Source: Actinomycetes bacterium (lineage in GTDB: Bacteria > Actinomycetota > Acidimicrobiia > Acidimicrobiales > RAAP-2). From it: DNA of 57,859 bases. The number at the start of each line of letters is the position of its first letter. The first letter of the stretch is position 1. Where the stretch lies: positions 1 to 57,859 of the forward strand of contig JAJYXE010000039.1 of the NCBI GenBank assembly GCA_021791145.1, in the 5' to 3' direction. The translations under genes and the position numbers were made by a program. Shown here one piece after another: positions 32,234-40,259 of the stretch. Under the pieces are notes generated by a model. The model had not been told where the DNA came from, ran no database searches, and saw only the letters and a program-made list of their open reading frames with translations.

Positions 32234-32947
32234 TCAGCGGCCGTCCAGCGGTGCCGGCGCTTCTGGCGCCACGGCTCCCGGGGCGGGTGCTGCGTTCGCG
32301 GGTGCTGGTGCGGCCGTGGGTGAGGGCGCTGAGGGGAGCGGCGTGCGAGGTGTGCGGGCCACCCCAGCGGCGAGCATCGCCGAATTGGGGATCTTGTACT
32401 CGCCTTCCTCGGTCTGGAGCGTGACGTAGATGAGCGTCATCTCGCGGACTCGAGCGTCGAAGATGCCGCCAAGTGCCCCTGACCGGACACGGACGCGATC
32501 TCCGAGGTGAAAGGGCCTGGCGAGGATCAGGACGAGACCGGCGAAGACGTTCCCGAGGCTTTGCTGGGCAGCGATGCCGAGCACGACCCCGGCGAGCCCT
32601 GCGCCGACCAGCAGGTGCTCGATCGACACGCTCAGCACCGCGAGGACGCCGAAGATCACGATCAGGTAGCCGACCGCCGCCGACACGATCCGGACCGCGC
32701 CGCCTGCACTGGGCATCGACGTCGAGGCCACGTGCCGGCCGAGGACCGAGGAGAGGCGCGTCGTGGACACCGCGCCGAAGACGAGCAGCACTCCGGCGCT
32801 GACCCAGGCCACGAGCCGCGGGCTCAATGCGTGCTTTTCGATGTCGCCGAAGGCAGAGCCCGCCACCAACGCGGCGAGCGCAAGCAATCCCGAGAGGACG
32901 CCGACGACCACACCGCGGCGCTTCGCGCGCAAGTCCTGCTCGGTCAT
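32234..32947 (-). CDS. small MscS-type mechanosensitive channel protein
   Basis: The protein (237 aa) has about four predicted membrane segments and the MscS pore/beta domain. LLVGAGLAGVVLGIAAQQSLGNVFAGLVLILARPFHLGDRVRV is the conserved TM3-beta segment (Gly/Ala-packed pore helix), and REMTLIYVTLQTEEGEYKIPNSAML is the beta domain. It lacks the large C-terminal cage seen in E. coli MscS and ends in a Pro/Ala-rich tail. The ATG at 32947 is chosen because GAGGG lies 6 nt upstream; the ATG at 32953 has no spacing. It is expected to gate under osmotic down-shock. Confidence 0.88.
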   Translation of the reverse strand: MTEQDLRAKRRGVVVGVLSGLLALAALVAGSAFGDIEKHALSPRLVAWVSAGVLLVFGAVSTTRLSSVLGRHVASTSMPSAGGAVRIVSAAVGYLIVIFGVLAVLSVSIEHLLVGAGLAGVVLGIAAQQSLGNVFAGLVLILARPFHLGDRVRVRSGALGGIFDARVREMTLIYVTLQTEEGEYKIPNSAMLAAGVARTPRTPLPSAPSPTAAPAPANAAPAPGAVAPEAPAPLDGR

Positions 32948-33014
32948 CTGCATCCCTCGTCGTGCATCGTCACCGTCTCTGTGCGGTCCGAGCGGGGGGC
33001 CGCCGCCGACTCGT

Positions 33015-33120
33015 GCCTGGACCGGCTCCTGCCTGGACCGGCTCCTGCCTGGACCGGATCCTGCCTGGACCGGCTCCTGCCTGGACCGGCTCCTGCCTGG
33101 ACCGGCTCCTGCCTGGACCG
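33015..33120 (+). repeat. 16-bp intergenic tandem array
   Basis: Six full copies and a 10-nt partial of GCCTGGACCGGCTCCT occupy most of the 225-nt divergent gap between the mscS-like gene and the F420-type oxidoreductase gene. Only one copy differs (GATCCT). The unit length is not a multiple of 3, which agrees with non-coding status. Confidence 0.97.
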
Positions 33121-33159
33121 AGGGTAGTCGGCCCCGTCTGCGCAGCGGCGGCCGATTGA

Positions 33160-33165
33160 TAGGGT
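33160..33165 (+). promoter_or_regulatory. putative -10 hexamer of the F420-type oxidoreductase gene (leaderless)
   Basis: TAGGGT ends 7 nt before the ATG at 33173, about 40 bp after the 16-bp array. Confidence 0.5.
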
Positions 33166-33172
33166 CCGCTGG

Positions 33173-34102
33173 ATGCACCTCCGGATCTTTGTCGAGCCCC
33201 AGCAAGGCGCCTCCTACAGCCAGCTCCTGACGGTGGCGCAGCATGCCGAGTCGCTCGGCTTCGACGGCTTCTTCCGATCCGACCACTTCCTCGCCATGGG
33301 CGTGGACGGCTTGCCGGGGCCGACGGACGCGTGGGCGACCCTCGCAGCGCTCGCGCGCGAGACCAGCCGGCTCCGGCTCGGCACGCTCCTGAGCTCGGCC
33401 ACGTTCCGGCTTCCTGGGCCGCTCGCGATCACGGTCGCCCAGGTCGACCAGATGAGCGGCGGAAGGGTGGAGCTGGGACTCGGCGCGGGATGGTTCGACG
33501 ACGAGCACCGCGCCTACGGGATCCCGTTCCCCCCGATCGGCGAGCGCTTCGAGCGGCTCGAGGAGCAGCTCGAGATCGTGAGGGGGCTGTGGACGACGCC
33601 AGCCGGACAGCGCTTCTCCTTCGCCGGTCGCCATTACACGCTCGTCGACAGCCCGGCCCTGCCGAAGCCGCTCCAGCAACCCCGCCCACCCCTGATCGTC
33701 GGAGGCGGAGGGCCGTCGAGGACGCCGCGGCTCGCGGCCCGCTACGCCGACGAGTACAACACGCCGTTCCTCGTGCCCGACGATGCGGCTCGCCAGTACG
33801 AACGGGTGCGCGCGGCGTGCGAGTCGGAGGCGCGCGACCCCGACACGCTTGCGCTGTCAGCTGCGGTCGCGGTGTGCTGCGGACGCACCGAGGGCGAGGC
33901 CGAGAAGCGCGCGGCTGCGATCGGGAGGGACCTCGCCGAGCTCCGCGAGCACGGGGCGGCCGGCACGCCCGACGAGGTGGTCGCGCGGTGCCGGCGTTAC
34001 GGGGAGCTCGGCGCGTCGAGCATCTATTTGCAGGTGCTCGACCTCTCCGACCTCGATCACCTCTCCCTGCTCGGGGCCGAGGTGCTCCCCGCGCTGCGCT
34101 GA
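33173..34102 (+). CDS. LLM-class (luciferase-like) F420-dependent oxidoreductase
   Basis: The protein (309 aa) is a TIM-barrel of the bacterial luciferase superfamily, most like actinobacterial F420-dependent members (TIGR03560 type as I remember the family). Typical pieces are HAESLGFDGFFRSDHFL, RLRLGTLLSSATFRLPGPLAITVAQVDQMSGGRVELGLGAGWFDDEH and PPLIVGGGGPSRTPRLAARYADEYNT. The likely reaction is hydride transfer with reduced F420 (or FMN) to an unknown substrate. It is a monocistronic gene convergent with the ABC exporter gene. Confidence 0.88.
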   Translation: MHLRIFVEPQQGASYSQLLTVAQHAESLGFDGFFRSDHFLAMGVDGLPGPTDAWATLAALARETSRLRLGTLLSSATFRLPGPLAITVAQVDQMSGGRVELGLGAGWFDDEHRAYGIPFPPIGERFERLEEQLEIVRGLWTTPAGQRFSFAGRHYTLVDSPALPKPLQQPRPPLIVGGGGPSRTPRLAARYADEYNTPFLVPDDAARQYERVRAACESEARDPDTLALSAAVAVCCGRTEGEAEKRAAAIGRDLAELREHGAAGTPDEVVARCRRYGELGASSIYLQVLDLSDLDHLSLLGAEVLPALR

Positions 34103-34119
34103 GGGCGCGGCGAGGGGCG

Positions 34120-37100
34120 TCAACCTGCTCTCGACGACGCGCCGCCCACGAGCTCGAACGCCTCCCACATCGCCGCGTAGCGCCCACCGAGCTCGAGCAG
34201 CTCCTGGTGGGTGCCGGTCTCTGCGACCTGACCGCTGTGGACGACCACGATGCGGTCGGCCCCGCGCGCCGTCTGGAGGCGGTGGGCGATGAGGACGGTG
34301 GTGCGACCTTGGGACACCTCGCGCACCGCGGCCGCAACCTTCGACTCGGTGGGCAGGTCGAGGTTGGAGGTCGCCTCGTCGAGGAGGAGGACGGCCGGCT
34401 CGACGAGCTGTGCCCTCGCCAGGGCGACGAGCTGGCGCTGGCCGGCGGACAGCGAGCGGCCGCGCTCGGAGAGGACGTGGTGGTAGCCGCCGGGAAGCTG
34501 TGAGACGAATTCGTGCGCGCCGACCGCTCGCGCCGCCCGCTCGACCGCCGCGTCGTCGGCGTCCGGCCTGCCGTAGGCGATGTTGTCGCGCACGGTCCCC
34601 GAGAAGAGGAACGCCTCTTGGGGGACGTACCCGAGCTGGCGGCGGTAGTCGCCGAGCGCGATGTCGCGGAGGTCGTGACCGTCGACGGCGACGACGCCTG
34701 CGTCAGGGTCGTAGAAGCGCGCGATCAACTTCATCACCGTCGACTTGCCCGCACCGGTCTCGCCCACGAGCGCGACGGTCTCGCCCGCCGCGATGCCGAG
34801 GTCGACGCCGCGCAGTGCCTCAGGTGGCTTGCGCGCGTGCGCGTCGACCGCGAGGAGCAGTCTCGGATCTGCCGGTCCGCGTCTGCGCTGGGGCGTGATC
34901 CCGGGGCGGTTGGGCGCAGAGGGATATGAGAACCGGACTCGATCGAGCGTGAGCTCGCCGGCAAGGCGGCCGATCGGCTCGGGCGCCGGAGGCTCAGGCG
35001 TCCGGGTCTCGATCTGCATCAGCTCGGAGATCCTGCCGACCGAGACGCGCGTCTGCTGCCACGCGTCGAAGACCTGCGACAGGCTTTGGATCGGAGAGAA
35101 GAACATGTCGATGTAGAGGAAGAACGCGATGAGCGCCCCCGTCGTCAAGTGGCCGGAGCCCACGAGCGCGGCGCCGAGCCCGAGCACGATGACCTGGGCG
35201 ATCCCCGAGAGGAACTGGATGAAGGGGAAGTAGGTGGCGACCAGGCGCTGCGCCCGGATGCGCGATTCCAGGTAGTCCCTGCCGAGGCGGTGGAACCGCT
35301 CGAGCGTGGCGTCGACGTGGACGAAGGTCTGGGCTTCGCGCACCCCGGCGATGCTCTCTTGGAAGTCCGCGTTGACGATCGCGATCCGCTCTCGGGCTTG
35401 GTCGTACAAGACGGCCGCCTTGCGACGGAAGACCACGGTCGCGCCCGCCAGCGGCACGATGACCGAGAGCGTGCAGAGCCCGAGCTCCGGATCGATCACG
35501 ACCAGCGCGACCCCCACGCCCACGAACGTGACCATTGCGACGAGCGCGGACAGCACCCCGTTCTCGATAAGCGACTCGAACTGGTCGACGTCGGTCGTCA
35601 TGCGGGTCATGATCCGGCCCGCCATCTCGTTCTCGTAGAAGTCGAGGGAGAGGCGCTGGAGCTGGGCCCAGATCCGGATACGCAGCGAGAGCATGATGCG
35701 CTGCGCGGTGCGGCCGGTGACGAACGTCTCTGCCACCTGATCCCCGAGATCGGCGACCGTGATCGCGAGGTACAGGCCGGCCGCGGCGAAGAGGGCGGCC
35801 GCAGAGCGGGCGGTCACCCCGGCGTCGATGCCGGTCTTCACGAGGATCGGGCCCGCGAGGCTTGCAACGGCGTCGGCCACCACGAAGAGGAGCCCAAGGA
35901 GGAGCGGCCAGCGGAACTCGTAGAAGAGCGTGGCCAGACGGAAGGTCCGGTCCTGGCGAGCCTCGCGCTCGAGGTCGACGTGCGCGACATCACGCGAGGG
36001 CCGCAGCGCGCCCACGCGGGCGAGGAGCTCGGGCGTCGGCACGAGGCTCATGCGCCAGCCCCCGCCGCCGCCTCCGAGGCCCGGGCCGATGGTTGCCACC
36101 CTCATGGCGGCGGCGCTGGGAACTGCGGGCGGCGCAGTCACCGCGTGCGCCTGCACCGGCTCGGGATCTGGCTCCGGACCGGGATCTGGCTCCGCGACGA
36201 GGGCCTCGATGCGCCCGAGCCGCTCCTCTTCGTGCTCCTCGCACTCGAGGCCGGACAGGAGCGAGCGGTAGAGCGGGCTCAGCGCGACGAGCTCGTCGTG
36301 CGCGCCCTGTTCCACGATCCGCCCGTGGTCGAGCACGACGACGCGGTCGGCCAGGTGGAGCGTGGACCGCCGGTGCGCGACGAGGATCATCGTCCGTTCT
36401 TGCATGGCCAACGCGTCGTGGATCTCCGCTTCGGTGCGGGCGTCGATCGCGCTCGTGGCGTCGTCGAGGACGAGGACGCGGGGGTCGTAGAGGATGGCGC
36501 GGGCGAGCGCGATCCTCTGGCGCTGGCCGCCCGACAGGGTGAGCCCGCGCTCGCCCACGACGGTGTCGTACCCGCGCGGGAGCGCCTCGATGAACTCGTG
36601 GGCGCGCGCGGCCCGCGCGGCGGCCTCGATCTGCTCGGTGCTGGCGTCGGGCCTTCCATAGGCGATGTTGGCGCGCACCGAGTCGGAGAAGAGGAAGCTG
36701 TCCTCGTAGACGATCCCGACTTGCCAGCGAAGGGACCGGAGCGCCACGCGGCGCACGTCGATCCCGTCCACGAGGACGACGCCGGACGTCGGATCGTAGA
36801 AGCGGGCGACGAGCATCGCGAGGGTGGACTTTCCGCTGCCGCTCGGCCCGACGATCGCGAGCCGCTCTCCCGCCTGCAGGTGGAGGTCGACTCCTCGCAG
36901 CACAAGCGGGCCTTCGCGGTAGCCGAAGTGGACGTCTGCGAGCTCGATCTCCCCGCGCAGCGGCGGCAGGGTCACGGCGTCCGGCGGGTCGGCGATGGCG
37001 AGCGGCGTGTCGAGGAGCTGGAAGATCCGGTCGAGGCCCGCCCGGGCCTGCTGTCCGATCGTGAGCACGCCCGCGAGCTGGCGCGCAGGGGACATCAGCG

Positions 37101-38088
37101 CGATGACGTAGGTGGAGAAGGCGAGGAAGGTCCCGAGGGTGATCTCGTGGTGGAGTGCCATCCAGCCTCCGAGCGCCAGGATGCCGACCTGCCCGAGGGA
37201 CGGGATCGCCTCCATGACCGGCTGGTAGCGCGCCTGGAGCCGGACCGCCCGCATCTGGGAGCCGTAGAGGACCTTGGCCGACTCGGCGACGCGCTCGACC
37301 TCGCGGCGCTCCTGGCCGAAGGCCTTCACGACGCGGACGCCGTTCAGGTCTTCGTCGACGATCGAGACGAGCTCGCCTTCCCGCTGCTGCGCGTCCCACG
37401 TCGCAGGGAAGACGCGCCAGCGCATCCGGTAGGACACGAGCACGAGGGTCGGCGCGATGACGATGCTCACCACGGCCAGGAGCGGCGAGAGGTAAATCAT
37501 CACCGCGAGCGACATCGCCAGCAGGAAGACGTTGCCCCCCATGATCGGGATGAAGTTGAGGAGCGCCTGGACCAGGGTCGTGTCGGAGCTCGCCCGGGCG
37601 ACCAGTTGCCCGGTCGGCATCCGCGACAGGTTCTCCAGGTCGAGAGCCTGGAGATGGGCGTGCATGTCGTTGCGGAGGTCGTACTGGACGGCGAGCCCGA
37701 CCTGGCCCCCCCGATAGCGGCGGACGTGCGCTGCGACGAAGGTCAGCACCGCCAGCCCAGTGAGGAGCGCGAGCCACGGCCACAGGGGTGACGTGCGCCG
37801 CTCGATCACTGTGTCGACGACCTGGCGAGCGACGAGCGGCACCGCCGTCTGGCACAGCGCGCCCACGACCGCAGCGCCGAACGAGAGCACGAGGTTCCTG
37901 CGGTGCCGGAGCATGTAGCCCCAGAGGCGCCGCAGCCAGCCGCGTTCCCCGCCGTGGCGGTGGCCTCCGGCAGACACGACAGCGGGGGCGCCCTCCTCCG
38001 TTGGGCTCGGCCCGGCCGTTGGGCTCGGCCCGGCCGTTGGGCTCGGCCCGGCCGTTGGGCTCGGCCCGGCCGCCGGCCCGGGTGTCAT
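34120..38088 (-). CDS. fused heterodimer-type ABC exporter (TMD-NBD-TMD-NBD)
   Basis: The protein (1322 aa) is two type IV exporter half-transporters joined end to end. The first NBD has GPSGSGKST, signature LSGGQ and VLVLDDATSAID, where the catalytic Glu after Walker B is Asp. The second has GETGAGKST, signature LSAGQ and VLLLDEATSNLD with the normal Glu. NBD1 Walker B and NBD2 signature form the same ATP site, so the two deviations together mark one degenerate site, as in TM287/288-like heterodimers. The N-terminal tail is AGPSPT repeats; the inter-half linker has a DPGPEPDPEP stretch. The start overlaps the marR stop (ATGA), forming a two-gene operon. The substrate is unknown, possibly lipid or drug. 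Confidence 0.93.
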   Translation of the reverse strand: MTPGPAAGPSPTAGPSPTAGPSPTAGPSPTEEGAPAVVSAGGHRHGGERGWLRRLWGYMLRHRRNLVLSFGAAVVGALCQTAVPLVARQVVDTVIERRTSPLWPWLALLTGLAVLTFVAAHVRRYRGGQVGLAVQYDLRNDMHAHLQALDLENLSRMPTGQLVARASSDTTLVQALLNFIPIMGGNVFLLAMSLAVMIYLSPLLAVVSIVIAPTLVLVSYRMRWRVFPATWDAQQREGELVSIVDEDLNGVRVVKAFGQERREVERVAESAKVLYGSQMRAVRLQARYQPVMEAIPSLGQVGILALGGWMALHHEITLGTFLAFSTYVIALMSPARQLAGVLTIGQQARAGLDRIFQLLDTPLAIADPPDAVTLPPLRGEIELADVHFGYREGPLVLRGVDLHLQAGERLAIVGPSGSGKSTLAMLVARFYDPTSGVVLVDGIDVRRVALRSLRWQVGIVYEDSFLFSDSVRANIAYGRPDASTEQIEAAARAARAHEFIEALPRGYDTVVGERGLTLSGGQRQRIALARAILYDPRVLVLDDATSAIDARTEAEIHDALAMQERTMILVAHRRSTLHLADRVVVLDHGRIVEQGAHDELVALSPLYRSLLSGLECEEHEEERLGRIEALVAEPDPGPEPDPEPVQAHAVTAPPAVPSAAAMRVATIGPGLGGGGGGWRMSLVPTPELLARVGALRPSRDVAHVDLEREARQDRTFRLATLFYEFRWPLLLGLLFVVADAVASLAGPILVKTGIDAGVTARSAAALFAAAGLYLAITVADLGDQVAETFVTGRTAQRIMLSLRIRIWAQLQRLSLDFYENEMAGRIMTRMTTDVDQFESLIENGVLSALVAMVTFVGVGVALVVIDPELGLCTLSVIVPLAGATVVFRRKAAVLYDQARERIAIVNADFQESIAGVREAQTFVHVDATLERFHRLGRDYLESRIRAQRLVATYFPFIQFLSGIAQVIVLGLGAALVGSGHLTTGALIAFFLYIDMFFSPIQSLSQVFDAWQQTRVSVGRISELMQIETRTPEPPAPEPIGRLAGELTLDRVRFSYPSAPNRPGITPQRRRGPADPRLLLAVDAHARKPPEALRGVDLGIAAGETVALVGETGAGKSTVMKLIARFYDPDAGVVAVDGHDLRDIALGDYRRQLGYVPQEAFLFSGTVRDNIAYGRPDADDAAVERAARAVGAHEFVSQLPGGYHHVLSERGRSLSAGQRQLVALARAQLVEPAVLLLDEATSNLDLPTESKVAAAVREVSQGRTTVLIAHRLQTARGADRIVVVHSGQVAETGTHQELLELGGRYAAMWEAFELVGGASSRAG
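38000..38071 (-). repeat. 18-bp tandem array at the 5' end of the ABC exporter gene
   Basis: Four identical 18-bp units encode a circularly permuted AGPSPT repeat, in frame in the cytosolic N-terminal tail. Confidence 0.95.
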
Positions 38089-38696
38089 GCTCGACCCGGG
38101 ATGGGGGGACGCTGCGCGGTCTGACGCATCGAAGCCGGCTCGGCGCGCCCTGCAGCGCCGCGGGCGTCCAGTGCCGCCGCGCGAGCATCGAGCGCCGCGC
38201 CGAGCGCCCCGAGCGTCCCGAGCACCCCGAGCGCCTCGGCGGATGAGGGGAGGCGACTGCAAAGGTCCTCGAGGACGTCGACCATCGCCTGCTCGACAGC
38301 GTCGAGCACCGCTCGACCCTCACTCGTCAACGCGAGGTCGAAGGCGCGTTGGTCTGTGGTCGCCACCGAGCGCTCGACCAGGCCCTCCCTGCAGAGCGCG
38401 TCGACCGCAGCGCTGATCGTCGGGCGCCCGAGCTCGAAGCGCCGCGCCAGCCGGGACGCCCGGTCCTCGCCTGCTGCGATCGCGCAGAGGACGCGATAGT
38501 GGGCGAGGCCGAGAGTGCCACTTGCCCGCTCGAGCAGCCGAGCCGCCCGCGCGAGGCTGCGCACCGCCTCGGCGGAGACGGCCGGCGCGGGACGGGCGCG
38601 GCCGGTCGTCAGGGTCCCGGCGGTCGGCGGCGAAGATCGCGACGGAGAAGGCGAAGAAGGCGAAGAAGGCGAAGCAGGAGCAGGCGAAGAAGGCAT
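38085..38696 (-). CDS. MarR family transcriptional regulator
   Basis: The protein (203 aa) contains a winged helix: LGLAHYRVLCAIAAGEDRASRLARRFELGRPTISAAVDALCREGLVERSVATTDQRAFDLALTSEGRAVLD, the typical MarR recognition helix, DxR-type wing and following helix. The N-terminus is Ser/Pro-rich low complexity and the C-terminus Ala-rich. It overlaps the ABC exporter start by 4 nt and probably represses this operon through the palindrome at 38722-38742. The presumed -10 on this strand is TAGGCT (38719 to 38714), directly next to the palindrome. Confidence 0.88.
   Translation of the reverse strand: MPSSPAPASPSSPSSPSPSRSSPPTAGTLTTGRARPAPAVSAEAVRSLARAARLLERASGTLGLAHYRVLCAIAAGEDRASRLARRFELGRPTISAAVDALCREGLVERSVATTDQRAFDLALTSEGRAVLDAVEQAMVDVLEDLCSRLPSSAEALGVLGTLGALGAALDARAAALDARGAAGRAEPASMRQTAQRPPIPGRA
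38653..38688 (-). repeat. 9-bp degenerate tandem repeat in marR
   Basis: A 9-bp unit (plus strand GGCGAAGAA) is repeated three times with decay on both sides. It encodes the Ser/Pro-rich N-terminus. Confidence 0.6.
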
Positions 38697-38721
38697 CAGT
38701 CGATCGCCGATGAGCCTAGCG

Positions 38722-38742
38722 ATTGTTCGTTAACCGAACAAT
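38722..38742. promoter_or_regulatory. MarR-type palindromic operator
   Basis: ATTGTTCG-TTAAC-CGAACAAT is a perfect inverted repeat with 8-bp arms, strikingly AT-rich for this genome. It lies just upstream of the -10 of the marR-ABC operon and about 65 bp upstream of the VOC gene. Confidence 0.8.
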
Positions 38743-38806
38743 GTCTCGGCGCGCGCTCTCGGGCAGCGTGCGGCGGCACCTGGGCAAGATCGTGCAAGAT
38801 CGTGGA

Positions 38807-39268
38807 ATGGGCCACCGCGTCACCGGGATCGACCACGTCCAGCTCGCCATGCCCTCCGGTCGCGAGCTCGAGGCGGAAGCCTTCTACGCCGGGGTCCTCG
38901 GGCTCGAGGTGCTGGAGAAGCCGCCGCTCCTCGCAGCGCGCGGCGGGAGGTGGTTCACGGCGGCCGGCGGCACCGGCACCGGCACCGCAGGCACGGGCGG
39001 CACCGGCACCGCAGGCACGGGCGGCACCGGCGTCGGCGTCCAGGTGCACCTCGGCGTCGAGGAAGGGTTCCGCCCCGCTCGCAAGGCCCACCCCGGGCTG
39101 TGCGTCGCCGGCTTCGACGATCTCCTCGCAGCCCTTCGCGAGCGGGGGATCCCCTGGCGCACAGACGGTGATCTCCCGGGTGTCCGGAGGATCTACGTCG
39201 ACGACCCGTTCGGGAACCGGCTGGAGCTGATCGACGCCGGACCGGTTGGAGGCGGCCGCGAGGGCTGA
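38807..39268 (+). CDS. VOC/glyoxalase-fold protein
   Basis: The protein (153 aa) is a single vicinal-oxygen-chelate module. VTGIDHVQLAMPSGRELEAEAFYAGVLGLEVLEKP begins the first beta-alpha-beta-beta-beta unit, and GVRRIYVDDPFGNRLELI ends the second with the usual DP-GN-E pattern. The possible metal ligands are the His in IDHVQ and the Glu in LELI, as in glyoxalase/dioxygenase-like members. A Gly-Thr-rich repeat (GTGTAGTGG) is inserted between the two halves. ATG 38807 is preferred to upstream in-frame codons because the VOC fold starts right after it and CAAGAT lies 6 nt upstream. Confidence 0.78.
   Translation: MGHRVTGIDHVQLAMPSGRELEAEAFYAGVLGLEVLEKPPLLAARGGRWFTAAGGTGTGTAGTGGTGTAGTGGTGVGVQVHLGVEEGFRPARKAHPGLCVAGFDDLLAALRERGIPWRTDGDLPGVRRIYVDDPFGNRLELIDAGPVGGGREG
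38969..39034 (+). repeat. 24-bp tandem repeat in the VOC gene
   Basis: Two full 24-bp units plus flanking partial copies encode an 8-residue Gly/Thr/Ala stretch. They are in frame, between the two VOC half-domains. Confidence 0.9.
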
Positions 39269-39320
39269 GCCGTACGCCGACGCCGTCACCCGGCACCTGG
39301 GGAGGCGTCAAGCTGTGGGG

Positions 39321-39623
39321 ATGCACGTCGGCGCGCTGGAGATGACGGTCCACGTTCCTGCGAGCGGCTCTCTCAAGGCGAAGCGCTCGGTGGTGCGCCA
39401 CCTGGTCGAGACGGCTCGACGGCGTTTCGGGGTGTCGGCCTCCGAGGTCGGAGAGCAGGATCGCTGGCAGCTCGCGGTCTTGGGGTTCGCCGTCGTCGCG
39501 CCGAGCGCGAGGCATGCGACCGAGCTCCTCGATCGGACCGAGCGGTTCATCTGGTCGCATCCCGAGATCGAGGTGGTGGGCTCGAGCAGGCACTGGCTCG
39601 AGGTCGAGGCGGGCGACCGGTGA
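39321..39623 (+). CDS. DUF503 (YlxP-like) family protein
   Basis: This small protein (100 aa) has the start MHVGALEMTVHVPASGSLKAKRSVVRHL, typical of DUF503, followed by RRRFGVSASEVGEQDRWQLAVLGFAVVAP. In many bacteria the gene sits near rbfA and infB and is thought to be ribosome-associated; here it is not. GGAGG lies well upstream and GGGG just before the ATG. It follows the VOC gene by 52 nt. Confidence 0.88.
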   Translation: MHVGALEMTVHVPASGSLKAKRSVVRHLVETARRRFGVSASEVGEQDRWQLAVLGFAVVAPSARHATELLDRTERFIWSHPEIEVVGSSRHWLEVEAGDR

Positions 39624-39708
39624 TCGAGCTCCGCCTTGGCGCGGGGTCGAGATTGCTGGACCCGCAGGTGCACCTGTACTAGATCTGTGGGCCGTTGGAG
39701 GAGGAGAG

Positions 39709-40158
39709 ATGATCCACAGAACGGCACCCTCGATCCAGGTGCACGAGGCGCATCCGATCGTCGCTGCCGCGGGCGGCGGCGCGTTCGCGGGTGCAGCAGG
39801 CGTGCTCCTTCTGGTGTACGCGGCGATCGTGGTCATCTCGATCATCGCCGCGGTCAAGGTCGTGACCAAGGCGGGGTACTCGGGCTGGTGGGTGCTCATC
39901 GCGTTCGTCCCCCTCGTGGGGGTCATCATGGCGCTCGTCTTCGCGTTTTCGGACTGGCCGGTGCTGCGCGAGGTGAGGGCCCTGCGCGCCCAGGTGGCGA
40001 GCTACTCGGGCTACGGCACGCCGCCTGGCTATGGCGGCGGCGTGAGCATGCCGGGCGGGCCTTCAGGTCCTGGGATGCCGCCCGCCGGTTGGTACCCGAC
40101 GCCGGAGGGGGGCCAGCGCTATTGGGACGGCCGGGCCTGGACCGATCACTTCGCGTAG
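39709..40158 (+). CDS. DUF2510 membrane protein
   Basis: The protein (149 aa) has two predicted membrane segments (AGVLLLVYAAIVVISIIAAVKVV and WWVLIAFVPLVGVIMALVFAF) like the PLDc_N/DUF805-type two-helix module. A Gly/Pro-rich linker is followed by a C-terminal DUF2510 motif, GWYPTPEGGQRYWDGRAWTDHF, common in actinobacterial membrane proteins. A strong Shine-Dalgarno (GGAGGAGGAGAG) precedes ATG 39709, so this gene is leadered. Confidence 0.85.
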   Translation: MIHRTAPSIQVHEAHPIVAAAGGGAFAGAAGVLLLVYAAIVVISIIAAVKVVTKAGYSGWWVLIAFVPLVGVIMALVFAFSDWPVLREVRALRAQVASYSGYGTPPGYGGGVSMPGGPSGPGMPPAGWYPTPEGGQRYWDGRAWTDHFA

Positions 40159-40170
40159 TCGGGCGGGCCG

Positions 40171-40212
40171 GGCATGGGCCGGGGGCGACGTGGCATGGGC
40201 CGGGGGCGACAT
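40171..40212 (+). repeat. 21-bp intergenic direct repeat (two copies)
   Basis: Two adjacent 21-bp copies containing GGCATGGGCCGGGGGCGAC lie just after the DUF2510 gene and upstream of the metallo-beta-lactamase gene. Confidence 0.85.
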
Positions 40213-40259
40213 GACCTTGTGCTCTTGCCGGCGCACTCCGAAGCGCCAACATTGTGGTC

